DNA of 64,000 nucleotides from Motilimonas sp. E26 (GTDB taxonomy: Bacteria; Pseudomonadota; Gammaproteobacteria; Enterobacterales; CBDFNC01). The DNA lies in assembly GCF_021278025.1 (NCBI RefSeq), contig NZ_JAIBHJ010000002.1, positions 195,043 to 259,042 of the forward strand. The letters run 5' to 3'. Positions 20,670 through 30,552 of the stretch are shown here, piece after piece. The notes beneath the pieces are model-generated. The model made no database searches and had not been told where the DNA came from. It saw only the letters and a list, made by a program, of their open reading frames with translations. The stretch's first letter is position 1, and every line of letters starts with the position of its first letter. Made by a program: the position numbers and the translations under genes.

Positions 20670-21503
20670 TTAATCCTTTTCGTTGAGTCTTTGCCCAACT
20701 ATACGTTGATGTTCCATAACAGGCATACGACGGCGAATATCATCCAGTTTAGTCAGGTCAACAGCGGCGCTTAGCACCCCTTCACCTAGCTCTAATTGAT
20801 CAACTATTTCACCCCAGGGGTCAATAATACAGGAATGACCCCAAGTTTGTCGCTCCTTGCTATGATCGCCACCTTGGTTGGCAGCAACAATATAACACTG
20901 AGTTTCTATCGCCCGAGCCTGTAACAGAGGCAACCAATGCGCTTTACCCGTAACATAAGTGAACGCCGCTGGGACAAATATCACTTGTGCTCCCGCCTGC
21001 CTTAGCTGCTGAAACAAAGCTGGAAAACGTAAATCGTAACAGATAGTCAGGCCAAGGGTTAGGCCGTTTTCATTAAGGTAAGCCAGCTTGTTACCAGGTT
21101 TGAAAGTAGCAGATTCTTGATAACTGCCTTTGCCATCAGCCACTTGAGCATCAAACAAATGCAATTTATGGTAATGCTTAATGAGCAGCCCTTGCGGCGA
21201 AAAAACTAAACTTGAGGTGTAAACTCGATCCGCTTCCTCACTCTCTATCGGAAAGCTGCCGCAAACTAAATAAATATTAAAACGCTGAGCAAGCTTTGCT
21301 AAAGCACCTTGTAACGGCCCATCGCCTAACTTTTCTCTGGCAGCTAAATAGTCTTGTTTAACACCGAAAATAATCGCATTTTCGGGGAGTAACACCCATT
21401 GTTTCGGTTTAGGCGCTAATTGATATAAGAGTTGTTCAATCCGAGCGAGGTTATCAGCGGATTTGCTGCAGCTTATCAACTGAATCAGTGATACGTTGTT
21501 CAT
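20670..21503 (-). CDS. Nitrilase-superfamily carbon-nitrogen hydrolase (Nit-like amidase)
   Basis: This 277 aa protein has the Glu-Lys-Cys triad of the nitrilase superfamily: Glu41 (LLPENAII), Lys113 (YHKLHLFD) and Cys155 (TICYDLRFP). The pattern resembles the Nit1/NitB branch, whose characterised members remove damaged glutathione (deaminated GSH amidase) or act as omega-amidase; I infer a metabolite-repair amidase without a defined substrate. The start overlaps the yhdP 3' end by 50 nt, but AAGGAG lies 5 nt before the ATG and the N-terminus (VSLIQLISC) matches the family. Vibrio-type genomes keep such a gene between yhdP and tldD. Confidence 0.85.
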   Translation of the reverse strand: MNNVSLIQLISCSKSADNLARIEQLLYQLAPKPKQWVLLPENAIIFGVKQDYLAAREKLGDGPLQGALAKLAQRFNIYLVCGSFPIESEEADRVYTSSLVFSPQGLLIKHYHKLHLFDAQVADGKGSYQESATFKPGNKLAYLNENGLTLGLTICYDLRFPALFQQLRQAGAQVIFVPAAFTYVTGKAHWLPLLQARAIETQCYIVAANQGGDHSKERQTWGHSCIIDPWGEIVDQLELGEGVLSAAVDLTKLDDIRRRMPVMEHQRIVGQRLNEKD

Positions 21504-24500
21504 AAGACTCCTTAATTTCTTTCGGTAACTCTACCACCCCTTTTTCACGACCAATCTCGCTAATTTCAGGATTAGAAATGTCTCCTTTAAGGCTAAAATT
21601 GACCTCTGCGATAACATCGACCACAGGTTCAAAAATTTTCGATAGCAGCAATACATACAATCCTGTTACCGGCGTTAATGTGAAAGCCGCGAGCACCGGT
21701 AAGCTTGAGGTTACGTCAGGGTAAAATGACATCCGATAATCCATTTGCCAACGATTAAGATCAAGCTGACCTTTTCCTTGTAATCGCCCAGCCGCAGCAT
21801 CTAAGGTAAAATCATCACTGTTCACTAAGCCATTGGTGATATTTGCGGTGGTTTTAATCGAGTCAAAATATAAACCATCAACAAATACGTCACGAAAATC
21901 CAAGTTCAACTTTCGACGAATGGAATCTAGGCTCAACAAGCTAAATAGCCGTGCACCTTTGTCACTCACATCAGCAATATAGCCCGTGTTAGTTGCAAGC
22001 TTAACCTTGCCATTTAAGCTCTCAGTATTAAACATATTTGGACTGCCTAGCCAACTCAACTCAAAGTCAGCTACGCCAGAAGTCTCTTTCATTGGGCTAT
22101 CATAGCCCTGCGTTTGTGCAAAGCGAGCAATATTCTGACTCTGTATGGCAATATTTAATTGCGTTTTCTGCTGGGATTCCCCCGACCAGTCGCCAGTCAT
22201 GTGTACATCTGAATGACCATATAACAAGCTCAAGTTATCGAGCTTAATGCCCTTGCTATGACGGGTAAACTGCCCTTGCACCTGACCTAAGTTAATATTG
22301 CCTATTTGACACTTTTGGCAACTCAGTTGCGTGTTTTTCAGGTGTTGCCAAGACCAAGGTGATGGCGGATCATTTTTTCCCGCGCTAGGCACCACCAAAT
22401 CAGGTAAATAAAGACGCTGTAAATCTACCAAAAGTAAATTGGGCGTATCGACTATTTTGCCCTTGCCTTTATCGGATGCCAGAGTTAACGACCACTGCTG
22501 TTGATCACGACGCGCACTTAGCGACAAACCATGTATAGCTTGTTGCCAAAACTGCATCTCATTGATGTTCACTTTAATAAAATCAGGTATCCAATCGCTC
22601 TGCGATGTGCCCGATTGAGGCCAATTTTGTTGCTGTGCCCAAGCTAACCAAGGATCTAAATCAAGTTGATTCAATGCCACACTCACAGCTTTAGCACGCT
22701 CAGGCATTTGGCTCGGTAGCGTTTGGCCTAGGTGTAACCACCAGCGACTTTCTGTTGCATTTTTTGCATTCACCGAGGCGCGGATAAAGAGCTTACTATC
22801 TAACTCAGCGTCTAACTCTGTACCTTTCTCACTACCTGCTAGGTTAATCGACAAAGGCCAGCCTCGGAGGCTGTTTTTATTCATTGGTGCAGGTAATCCA
22901 ATCCCTAAACCTAGGGTGTCCGAAGACAACTGTAAATCGTAGCGATAACCACCTTGCGTAAAGCTTTGATAATTGAGGTTAGCTTGCCAGCTCAACTTGC
23001 CACTTAAATCCAGTTGCTGTAACGCAGGCCATTGCTTATCCAGCTTATTAGCAGGCCAGTCGGCAAGTACATTAACCTTTGCGAGATAAGTATCGGCTTG
23101 CTCTTCACCGCTAAAACGCACTGTTACTGGTTGCTGTTGCCAATTTGCCTTAAAAGAGCCGTTATTCAAGTTCCCTTGATCAAATTCAAATTGTCCGGTC
23201 ACTTGGCTAAGTGACAAAACGGTTTCGGCGTCGGCACTTAATGGAATATTTACCTTATTGTCATTTAATGCTATCGCGCCAGCTACCTTAGCGGGGTCTC
23301 CATTAAGAGGGATTTCAAGCTTGAGTTCGCCAGTAATCGGCCCTGCAACAACTACTTTCTTTAATGCAGCGCCCACTGAATCAGCTAAGGGAGACGCTTG
23401 TAGGTATTCACTAATATCACGACTAAACCCTTGTACTTTTGCGTTAATGGTTAAATTGGCATCCGGTGCAAAGCGCGTTATGGCACCAGTGATCTGATTA
23501 GAGCGCGCCTTCATTAACGTTGCATCAGAGCTTTCAAGAAATAGGCCCGCGTTTTGAAAGAGTAAATTAATCTTCATTTCACTTAAGGGTGGCCAGCCAG
23601 GGTAAAAGTGAAACTCCGTATTGGTTAATGGCACCCAGGCTTGAAACACTCCTTCACCTTTCTCATAAGGATATTGATCGAGCCGACCATGCCAAAGTAT
23701 TTTAGCGGTTTCTACCTCACCAGCAGCAATCGTGGGTTGTAAATAGTCATACACATTTTCCCCCATCAGTTGGATCGGAAAGTATTTATCAGCCTCACTG
23801 GCTCGCTTGAGATTGGCCTCACTGTATAAAGATAAATAGGGTGAGCCGCCATCAGACCAGTCCAGCTTGAACCGTCCCTGCCAAGCTAGGTCTTGGTTAC
23901 TGAATAGCGCACTATCACTGCTTAATATTGGGCCGTTAACACCATACGTCCAACGCAACGGCACGCTTATGCGGCCAACTTGGATTGGTGCTTGAAATTG
24001 CTGCGCAAAATCGAGTTGGGTATCGGCCAGTGACAATGAAAGACGGCCACCTAACTCTGACCCCAACAGTTGCACTGTCGCGTCTTGTAAGCTGGGCAAG
24101 CCAGCATTCGCTTTTAGGTTAATATCAGAAATAAGACTATGGGCGAGATACTGATTGGATTTCATTTGGTATAAGACTTGAGAGCTTGTCGCTTTCGCCA
24201 TCGGCTGAGCATTAACCCACCAATTATCCCGAGTGGATATAGAATCAGCAAATAGCGAGCCCAAGGTTAAAAACGGGGCAAACTCAATCTCACCTAATGA
24301 CCCAACTAAAAAGTCATCATGTTGATAAAGCTGAAAATTGAACCTGGAATTAAGTAAACTTGATGTATCTTTTAGCGGCGTAGCGCTTATTTCGCTTTCG
24401 GTAGCGTTGTCGCGCGGCGCAGCCATGGATGAGACACTAAACTCACTGCCGTCTATTTGCCAGCCAGCTGCTGTTGGCCACCATTTGATGACACCAGAGT

Positions 24501-25374
24501 TAACCGTTAGCTGGTGCGCTTGTTGCTGACTTTGCCACAATAATTGCGAAGGTTGGATATGTAATTGAGCGCTGTTTATGCCTTTAAATGAAAAATCAGC
24601 CCAGCCTTTAAAGTTAACATTAGCAGCAAGCAACTCACTATGCTCTGCCACCCTACCCGCTAACAGCGGCACTAAATTCAGCTGTTCGCCTTCCACAAAC
24701 AGCTGCCCCAACCAATCACTAAACAAAGGAGACGACGTCTCTTTTATGTCGAGAATAAAATTAAACGAACTATTTTCTCCAGCCTCACCTATTCGCCCTT
24801 TTCCCACTCCTTGATGGCGCTCCCCGAGATTAAGCCAACTCAGCTGCGCGATGTTAAAAACGGTGCTGGGGGAAAGCTCAGAGTGTAAGACGACTTGGCT
24901 ATCCAAAATAACAAAGTCTTGAATTTTCTCTAACAGAACAGATTGCCAAACTTGGCTATTTAAAGGGGCAGGTGAAGAGTCAGTTGCACCTAGGCGATCA
25001 AGGTATAAGTTTAGTTTTACGCCAGAAAGAGCAATTCTGCTAAAAACCCATTGCTTTTGTTGCACACTTTTCAGCAAATCCACTCGAATGCGAGTTTGTG
25101 CGATAGTGACATCAAAAGGCTCATCAGATGTCGGTAACCAAGTGGTATCCAGCACCACTAAAGCGGGGCCATAATTGTCCCAAGTGGCATCAAGGCTATC
25201 GAGTTGGATATTAAGTTGGTGCTCAGTCAGAAGCCAAGCACTCAAATCGTCTTTGTAGCTGTTGAGCATGGGCAACATGGCCCGAAATAAACTGATGGCA
25301 ATGGTAAAGAGCACAAGAACAATGGCAAACCCCAGCCAAAAGCGGCGCAACCAACGTAAGCTAAACTGCCTCAC
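21454..25374 (-). CDS. yhdP: AsmA-like outer-membrane lipid transport protein YhdP
   Basis: This 1306 aa protein has an N-terminal membrane anchor (about residues 12-34) and a very long beta-rich periplasmic part ending in an AsmA-like C-terminal region (GARLFSLLSLDSIRRKLNLDF, then GRLQGKGQLDLNRWQMDYRM). YhdP is one of three partly redundant bridge-like proteins (with TamB and YdbH) that carry phospholipids to the outer membrane. YdbH is also in this window (55254-57164). It starts 8 bp after rng and is likely co-transcribed with it. Confidence 0.93.
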   Translation of the reverse strand: MRQFSLRWLRRFWLGFAIVLVLFTIAISLFRAMLPMLNSYKDDLSAWLLTEHQLNIQLDSLDATWDNYGPALVVLDTTWLPTSDEPFDVTIAQTRIRVDLLKSVQQKQWVFSRIALSGVKLNLYLDRLGATDSSPAPLNSQVWQSVLLEKIQDFVILDSQVVLHSELSPSTVFNIAQLSWLNLGERHQGVGKGRIGEAGENSSFNFILDIKETSSPLFSDWLGQLFVEGEQLNLVPLLAGRVAEHSELLAANVNFKGWADFSFKGINSAQLHIQPSQLLWQSQQQAHQLTVNSGVIKWWPTAAGWQIDGSEFSVSSMAAPRDNATESEISATPLKDTSSLLNSRFNFQLYQHDDFLVGSLGEIEFAPFLTLGSLFADSISTRDNWWVNAQPMAKATSSQVLYQMKSNQYLAHSLISDINLKANAGLPSLQDATVQLLGSELGGRLSLSLADTQLDFAQQFQAPIQVGRISVPLRWTYGVNGPILSSDSALFSNQDLAWQGRFKLDWSDGGSPYLSLYSEANLKRASEADKYFPIQLMGENVYDYLQPTIAAGEVETAKILWHGRLDQYPYEKGEGVFQAWVPLTNTEFHFYPGWPPLSEMKINLLFQNAGLFLESSDATLMKARSNQITGAITRFAPDANLTINAKVQGFSRDISEYLQASPLADSVGAALKKVVVAGPITGELKLEIPLNGDPAKVAGAIALNDNKVNIPLSADAETVLSLSQVTGQFEFDQGNLNNGSFKANWQQQPVTVRFSGEEQADTYLAKVNVLADWPANKLDKQWPALQQLDLSGKLSWQANLNYQSFTQGGYRYDLQLSSDTLGLGIGLPAPMNKNSLRGWPLSINLAGSEKGTELDAELDSKLFIRASVNAKNATESRWWLHLGQTLPSQMPERAKAVSVALNQLDLDPWLAWAQQQNWPQSGTSQSDWIPDFIKVNINEMQFWQQAIHGLSLSARRDQQQWSLTLASDKGKGKIVDTPNLLLVDLQRLYLPDLVVPSAGKNDPPSPWSWQHLKNTQLSCQKCQIGNINLGQVQGQFTRHSKGIKLDNLSLLYGHSDVHMTGDWSGESQQKTQLNIAIQSQNIARFAQTQGYDSPMKETSGVADFELSWLGSPNMFNTESLNGKVKLATNTGYIADVSDKGARLFSLLSLDSIRRKLNLDFRDVFVDGLYFDSIKTTANITNGLVNSDDFTLDAAAGRLQGKGQLDLNRWQMDYRMSFYPDVTSSLPVLAAFTLTPVTGLYVLLLSKIFEPVVDVIAEVNFSLKGDISNPEISEIGREKGVVELPKEIKESYEQRITDSVDKLQQIR

Positions 25375-25382
25375 TCCTGCAC

Positions 25383-26852
25383 CTACATCATCACTACGTC
25401 AAACTGCTCTTGAGCATAAAGTAGCTCAGGACGAACTTTAACCTGCTTGCCAATAAAGACCTCTAGCTCTGCTAAGCTATGAGACTCATCACCGAGTAAA
25501 CTTTCGGCAACCGCACTTGAGGCATACACCAAAAACCGATCTGAATCATAAGCCCGATTAACCCGCATGATCTCGCGTAAAATTTCATAGCTAACGGTTT
25601 CTACTGTTTTCACCCTGCCTCGGCCGTTACATTCAGGGCACTCTGAACACAAAATATGCTCTAAGCTCTCACGTGTGCGTTTACGCGTCATTTCAACTAA
25701 ACCAAGCTGAGAGAAGCCACTAATATTGGTTTTAGCGCGATCTTTTGCTAGCGCTTGCTCTAAGCTATGTAATACACGACGCTGATGCTCTTCTGACTGC
25801 ATGTCGATAAAATCAATAATGATAATACCGCCTAAATTACGCAACCTAAGCTGACGGGCGATGGCCTGAGTCGCTTCGGTATTGGTATTAAAAATAGTTT
25901 CTTCTAGGTTTCGATGGCCAACAAAAGCACCAGTATTAATATCTATGGTGGTCATCGCCTCTGTTTGATCAATAATCAAATAGCCACCAGATTTAAGCTC
26001 GACTTTGCGATCGAGGGCGCGTTGCGTTTCATTTTCAACATCGAAAATATCAAAGATTGGCCGATCGCCGGGATAGTACTCTAGTCGCGTGGTGAGTTCT
26101 GGGACAAATTCACGGGTGAATAAGGTTAACTCATCAAAGGTTTGTTTTGAATCGATGCGAATACGCTCGATTGCCGTGCCGACAAAATCGCGTAATACAC
26201 GAAATGCCAAGCCTAAATCTTCATATAAAATGCTGCAGGCTTTATGACTGCTTTTACGGCTTAAAATTTTACGCCACAAACGTTGTAAAAACTCGGCATC
26301 TTGTCTTAACTCTTCTGCGCCCGCCCCCTCAGCGGCGGTGCGGATGATAAAACCGCCGAGTTCGTTAACATGACTGGATGTAAGCTCTTTTAAGCGCTCA
26401 CGCTCCGTTTCACTTTCAATGCGCTGTGACACACCAACATGCGCACTGCCGGGCATAAATACTAAATAACGAGAAGGAAGAGTGATATCTGTGGTTAACC
26501 TAGCGCCTTTAGTGCCAAGGGGATCTTTTACCACTTGCACCATAATGTCTTGGCCTTGACGCACTAACTCAGCAATATTGCCAGCTTGGAAGTGTTCCTT
26601 TTCTACCTTAGCGACACACTCAGTATGAGGGACTATATCAGAAGCATGTAAAAAAGCCGCTTTATCTAAGCCAATATCGACAAAAGCAGCCTGCATACCG
26701 GGCAAGACGCGACTCACTTTGCCTTTATAGATATTACCAACGATGCCTAACTTAGCTTGGCGCTCAATATGCATTTCTTGCAAGATGCCACTTTCAACAA
26801 TGGCGACGCGGGTTTCACTTGGGGTCACATTGATTAATAATTCAACATTCAT
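25383..26852 (-). CDS. rng: Ribonuclease G
   Basis: This endoribonuclease of the RNase E/G family (489 aa from the chosen ATG, the same as E. coli) matures the 16S rRNA 5' end and decays some mRNAs. The N-terminal S1 domain (GNIYKGKVSRVLPGMQAAFVDIG) is followed by the RNase H-like and DNase I-like catalytic regions (IIIIDFIDM contains the acidic metal site) and the zinc-link-like CSECPECNGRGR near the C-terminus. I chose the ATG at 26852 over one four codons upstream because MNVELLINVTPSETRVA matches the family N-terminus. Confidence 0.95.
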   Translation of the reverse strand: MNVELLINVTPSETRVAIVESGILQEMHIERQAKLGIVGNIYKGKVSRVLPGMQAAFVDIGLDKAAFLHASDIVPHTECVAKVEKEHFQAGNIAELVRQGQDIMVQVVKDPLGTKGARLTTDITLPSRYLVFMPGSAHVGVSQRIESETERERLKELTSSHVNELGGFIIRTAAEGAGAEELRQDAEFLQRLWRKILSRKSSHKACSILYEDLGLAFRVLRDFVGTAIERIRIDSKQTFDELTLFTREFVPELTTRLEYYPGDRPIFDIFDVENETQRALDRKVELKSGGYLIIDQTEAMTTIDINTGAFVGHRNLEETIFNTNTEATQAIARQLRLRNLGGIIIIDFIDMQSEEHQRRVLHSLEQALAKDRAKTNISGFSQLGLVEMTRKRTRESLEHILCSECPECNGRGRVKTVETVSYEILREIMRVNRAYDSDRFLVYASSAVAESLLGDESHSLAELEVFIGKQVKVRPELLYAQEQFDVVMM

Positions 26853-27096
26853 AAGGCATTCCATGGTCTGGTCATCACAGTCAATGTCACCCCAGCTCGG
26901 TTAAAAAAATTAAAATCGGCTCAAAATCTAATACCAATCAAGGTCAATATTCTATTCATCATACTGGTTGCCAGCCTGTTTATATTGTCATCAACATGGC
27001 GATTACTGGCACAATCGCAACCATCGCAATTAAAACCTAGCGGGCGATATTTTGCCTGCATAACAAGCTAAATTGTCATTTTTAGATTGGTTTAAG

Positions 27097-27660
27097 CTAT
27101 TGAATAAACTGTTTAATTAAAGCCTTTGTTTGGTGCAAAGGCAAGCCAACAACGGCACTGTAACTGCCATTAATGGCCACCACAAATTGGCCACCTAGCC
27201 CTTGAATGCCATAAGCACCGGCTTTGTCTTGGGGCTCTCCAGAATGCCAATATTGCTGCATATCTGATTCCGATAAGTGCGCAAATTCTACTTCAGTTAT
27301 CACGCAAACAACTTGTTCAAGATCACCGTGAACTAAAGCAACAGCTGTCATAACCTGATGTTTTTGACCAGACAACTGACGCCAGATTCGACATGCATCA
27401 TTAAAATCGAGGGGTTTTTCTAGTACATTTCCCCCCATCACGACTATGGTATCTGAGCCTAATACGGGCTTATCACCGGCCGTTAATGCCTCGCCAGCGC
27501 GAGCCTTAGCCAATGCTAAGCGTCTAACATACTGCTCAGGATCTTCACTGCCTAAGCGCTGCTCAGGAATGTTAGGCAATACTAATTCATAGCTCACTCC
27601 AAGTTGAGTCAACAACTCGGCGCGACGTGGCGATGCCGAAGCAAGATAAACCTGTGCCAT
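27097..27660 (-). CDS. Maf-family nucleoside triphosphate pyrophosphatase (YhdE type)
   Basis: This 187 aa Maf protein hydrolyses non-canonical or excess nucleotides (dTTP/UTP pyrophosphatase in the YhdE subgroup) and can slow septation when overproduced. The N-terminal signature is LASASPRRAELL, and GSDTIVVMGG holds the conserved Asp. I chose the ATG at 27660, which shares its A with the mreD stop (TAATG) and gives the family N-terminus; the longer in-frame opening to 27792 is inside mreD. A 244 bp gap with no convincing gene separates it from rng. Confidence 0.92.
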   Translation of the reverse strand: MAQVYLASASPRRAELLTQLGVSYELVLPNIPEQRLGSEDPEQYVRRLALAKARAGEALTAGDKPVLGSDTIVVMGGNVLEKPLDFNDACRIWRQLSGQKHQVMTAVALVHGDLEQVVCVITEVEFAHLSESDMQQYWHSGEPQDKAGAYGIQGLGGQFVVAINGSYSAVVGLPLHQTKALIKQFIQ

Positions 27661-28142
27661 TAACTCACCCCAAAGTGGCGTCGTGTACGCCGTAAAATCA
27701 AAAATACCCAAGGCCAAATTAACATGGTTGAAATAATCGACCAAAAGTATTGTGGTACCAGAATAATGTCTGATACTAAATGCTCTGCCCAAAAGATCAA
27801 CAACTTACAACTCACCGTCAATACGCCAATCACCACAGCTTGTTGCCAAACAGAAAAGTTACGGATCAATTGATAATTCATGGCGCAAACATAAGTGATC
27901 ACCGCCAAGCCTAATGCGCGCACGCCCAAGGTTGAACCTAATAAAATATCTAAGATAAGCCCCGCCACCCAAGCAGTGCCAACATTAACCCGATGGGGTA
28001 ATGCCAGTACCCAATACAGAATAACCAAGGTTAACCAATCCGGTCTAAACGCATCAAGCTGGGCTGGTAGTGGTAAAATCGCTAGCATCATGGCAACAAT
28101 GATTGATAAATAAATCATGCCGCGGCTGTTTGCTCTATCCAT
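27660..28142 (-). CDS. mreD: Rod shape-determining protein MreD
   Basis: This 160 aa integral membrane protein (E. coli 162) has five or six hydrophobic helices and the family pattern DWLTLVILYWVLALPHRVNVGTAW. MreD links the MreB filament to the cell-wall elongation machinery with MreC, RodA and PBP2. I chose the ATG at 28142, which overlaps the mreC 3' end by 8 nt and has GAGG 6 nt upstream; an earlier in-frame start (28169) lies deeper in mreC. Confidence 0.93.
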   Translation of the reverse strand: MDRANSRGMIYLSIIVAMMLAILPLPAQLDAFRPDWLTLVILYWVLALPHRVNVGTAWVAGLILDILLGSTLGVRALGLAVITYVCAMNYQLIRNFSVWQQAVVIGVLTVSCKLLIFWAEHLVSDIILVPQYFWSIISTMLIWPWVFLILRRTRRHFGVS

Positions 28143-29040
28143 TGGTAGCCTCCGATTTAGCTGGCGCATTATCTGGCTCAGGCGATACAGCGGGTTCAGG
28201 GGTTACAACTGGATCTGGCGACTCACTGGGCCACAGCAGCAGCAAATAGCGAATTCGGTCAAGGGATACGACTGGTTTGGCATCCACACGCGCATAAGGC
28301 ATGCCTTCATCGTACTCAAAGCGGTCAATCACAGCGATAGGGTAACCTTCAGGAAAACGCCCACCTAAGCCTGACGTCACCAACATGTCGCCTTCCTTAA
28401 TATCAGTACTATGTGGGATAAATGGAATATCTAAACGTTCTAAGTCACCGGTGCCGTTGGCTAAAGCGCGAATATCATTACGCTGGAAGCGAACCGGAAT
28501 ACCGTGACTGTTATCGGTAATCAGCAGTACTCGACTAGTGGTACTGCCCACCCGTAATACTTGACCAACCACCCCTTGATCATTAACCACAGGCTGGCCT
28601 TCAAACACGCCGTTTAACGAACCTTTATCGATCACCACTTGATGGGTAAAAGGGTCTGAATCCACTTCCATGATTTCAGCCACCATTTTGCGCGCATCTT
28701 GACGCACGGGAGAGCCTAATAATTGACGCAAGCGATTGTTTTCTTCTTTCAAGTTTTCCATCTGCAGCAAATCACTGCGGATCAAAAACACTTGCTGCTC
28801 TAATTCTTGGTTTTTTGCTTGCAGTTGCTCACGACTGATCACCTTTCCAGCCACAGTATCAAATAGCTGACTTGGCGCGTTGGCCATGTACTGCAGTGGA
28901 CTAACCAAAGAATTGAGAAAAACTCGATAGGGGGAGAATAGATCTAATTTACTGTCCAGAAAGATCAACGAAACGGATGCTACTACCGCGAGTAGCAACC
29001 TAAGTTGTAGAGATGGCCCTCGGCCAAACATAGGTTTCAT
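28135..29040 (-). CDS. mreC: Rod shape-determining protein MreC
   Basis: This 301 aa bitopic protein has an N-terminal transmembrane helix (about residues 10-27, after MKPMFGRGPSLQLRLLL), a periplasmic coiled coil (about 68-108) and two beta-barrel domains. MreC activates PBP2-RodA in the elongasome. The C-terminal tail (about 275-301) is a Pro/Glu/Ser-rich low-complexity stretch. It is separated from mreB by 251 bp with a hairpin, unlike the tight mreC-mreD-maf linkage. Confidence 0.95.
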   Translation of the reverse strand: MKPMFGRGPSLQLRLLLAVVASVSLIFLDSKLDLFSPYRVFLNSLVSPLQYMANAPSQLFDTVAGKVISREQLQAKNQELEQQVFLIRSDLLQMENLKEENNRLRQLLGSPVRQDARKMVAEIMEVDSDPFTHQVVIDKGSLNGVFEGQPVVNDQGVVGQVLRVGSTTSRVLLITDNSHGIPVRFQRNDIRALANGTGDLERLDIPFIPHSTDIKEGDMLVTSGLGGRFPEGYPIAVIDRFEYDEGMPYARVDAKPVVSLDRIRYLLLLWPSESPDPVVTPEPAVSPEPDNAPAKSEATNG

Positions 29041-29230
29041 GAATTATCGCTAAAAAACAAGGTCGCTCCAAAATACACGAAGAGATCGCGACACGAAAAA
29101 AAAGGGTAAATCATCATCGCAGCATTGAAGACAAAAAAGATAGCCGCGCACTAATGCATTACCTAACTTGTTTTGATTTAAGGCGTTCCAATCACCTGCA
29201 CCATTTTGTCAAACTAAGTTGACACATTAA

Positions 29231-29251
29231 CGAGGAACGTCCTGTTCCTCG
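29231..29251 (-). terminator. Possible leaky terminator or attenuator hairpin between mreB and mreC
   Basis: A perfect 8 bp stem (29231-29238 with 29244-29251, 5 nt loop) lies 40 bp after the mreB stop. On the minus strand it is followed by only TTAATG, a poor T-tract, so it may cut transcription partly. This would fit MreB being needed in large excess over MreC and MreD. Confidence 0.4.
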
Positions 29252-29291
29252 GATTTACAGCAATGTTAATGGTGAATCACAGCTTTATAGT

Positions 29292-30401
<1,110 letters not shown>

Positions 30402-30552
30402 GCGCCGTATCGTCTATCTTTGGTGATAGTGTGAGTAATTACCCATTAAGTTGATTTTGAATTAATAAAACCCCTATTAAGGCCGTGTAAAAGATAGAAA
30501 ATATGACTTTTTAATGCTTTTTGTTAATTATTCTTCATAAAGCTTCAAAAGG

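Noticed and set aside
26921-27061. 46-codon ORF (minus) between maf and rng
   Set aside because: No ribosome binding site, no recognisable motif, and composition looks random; the gap more likely holds regulatory DNA for rng.
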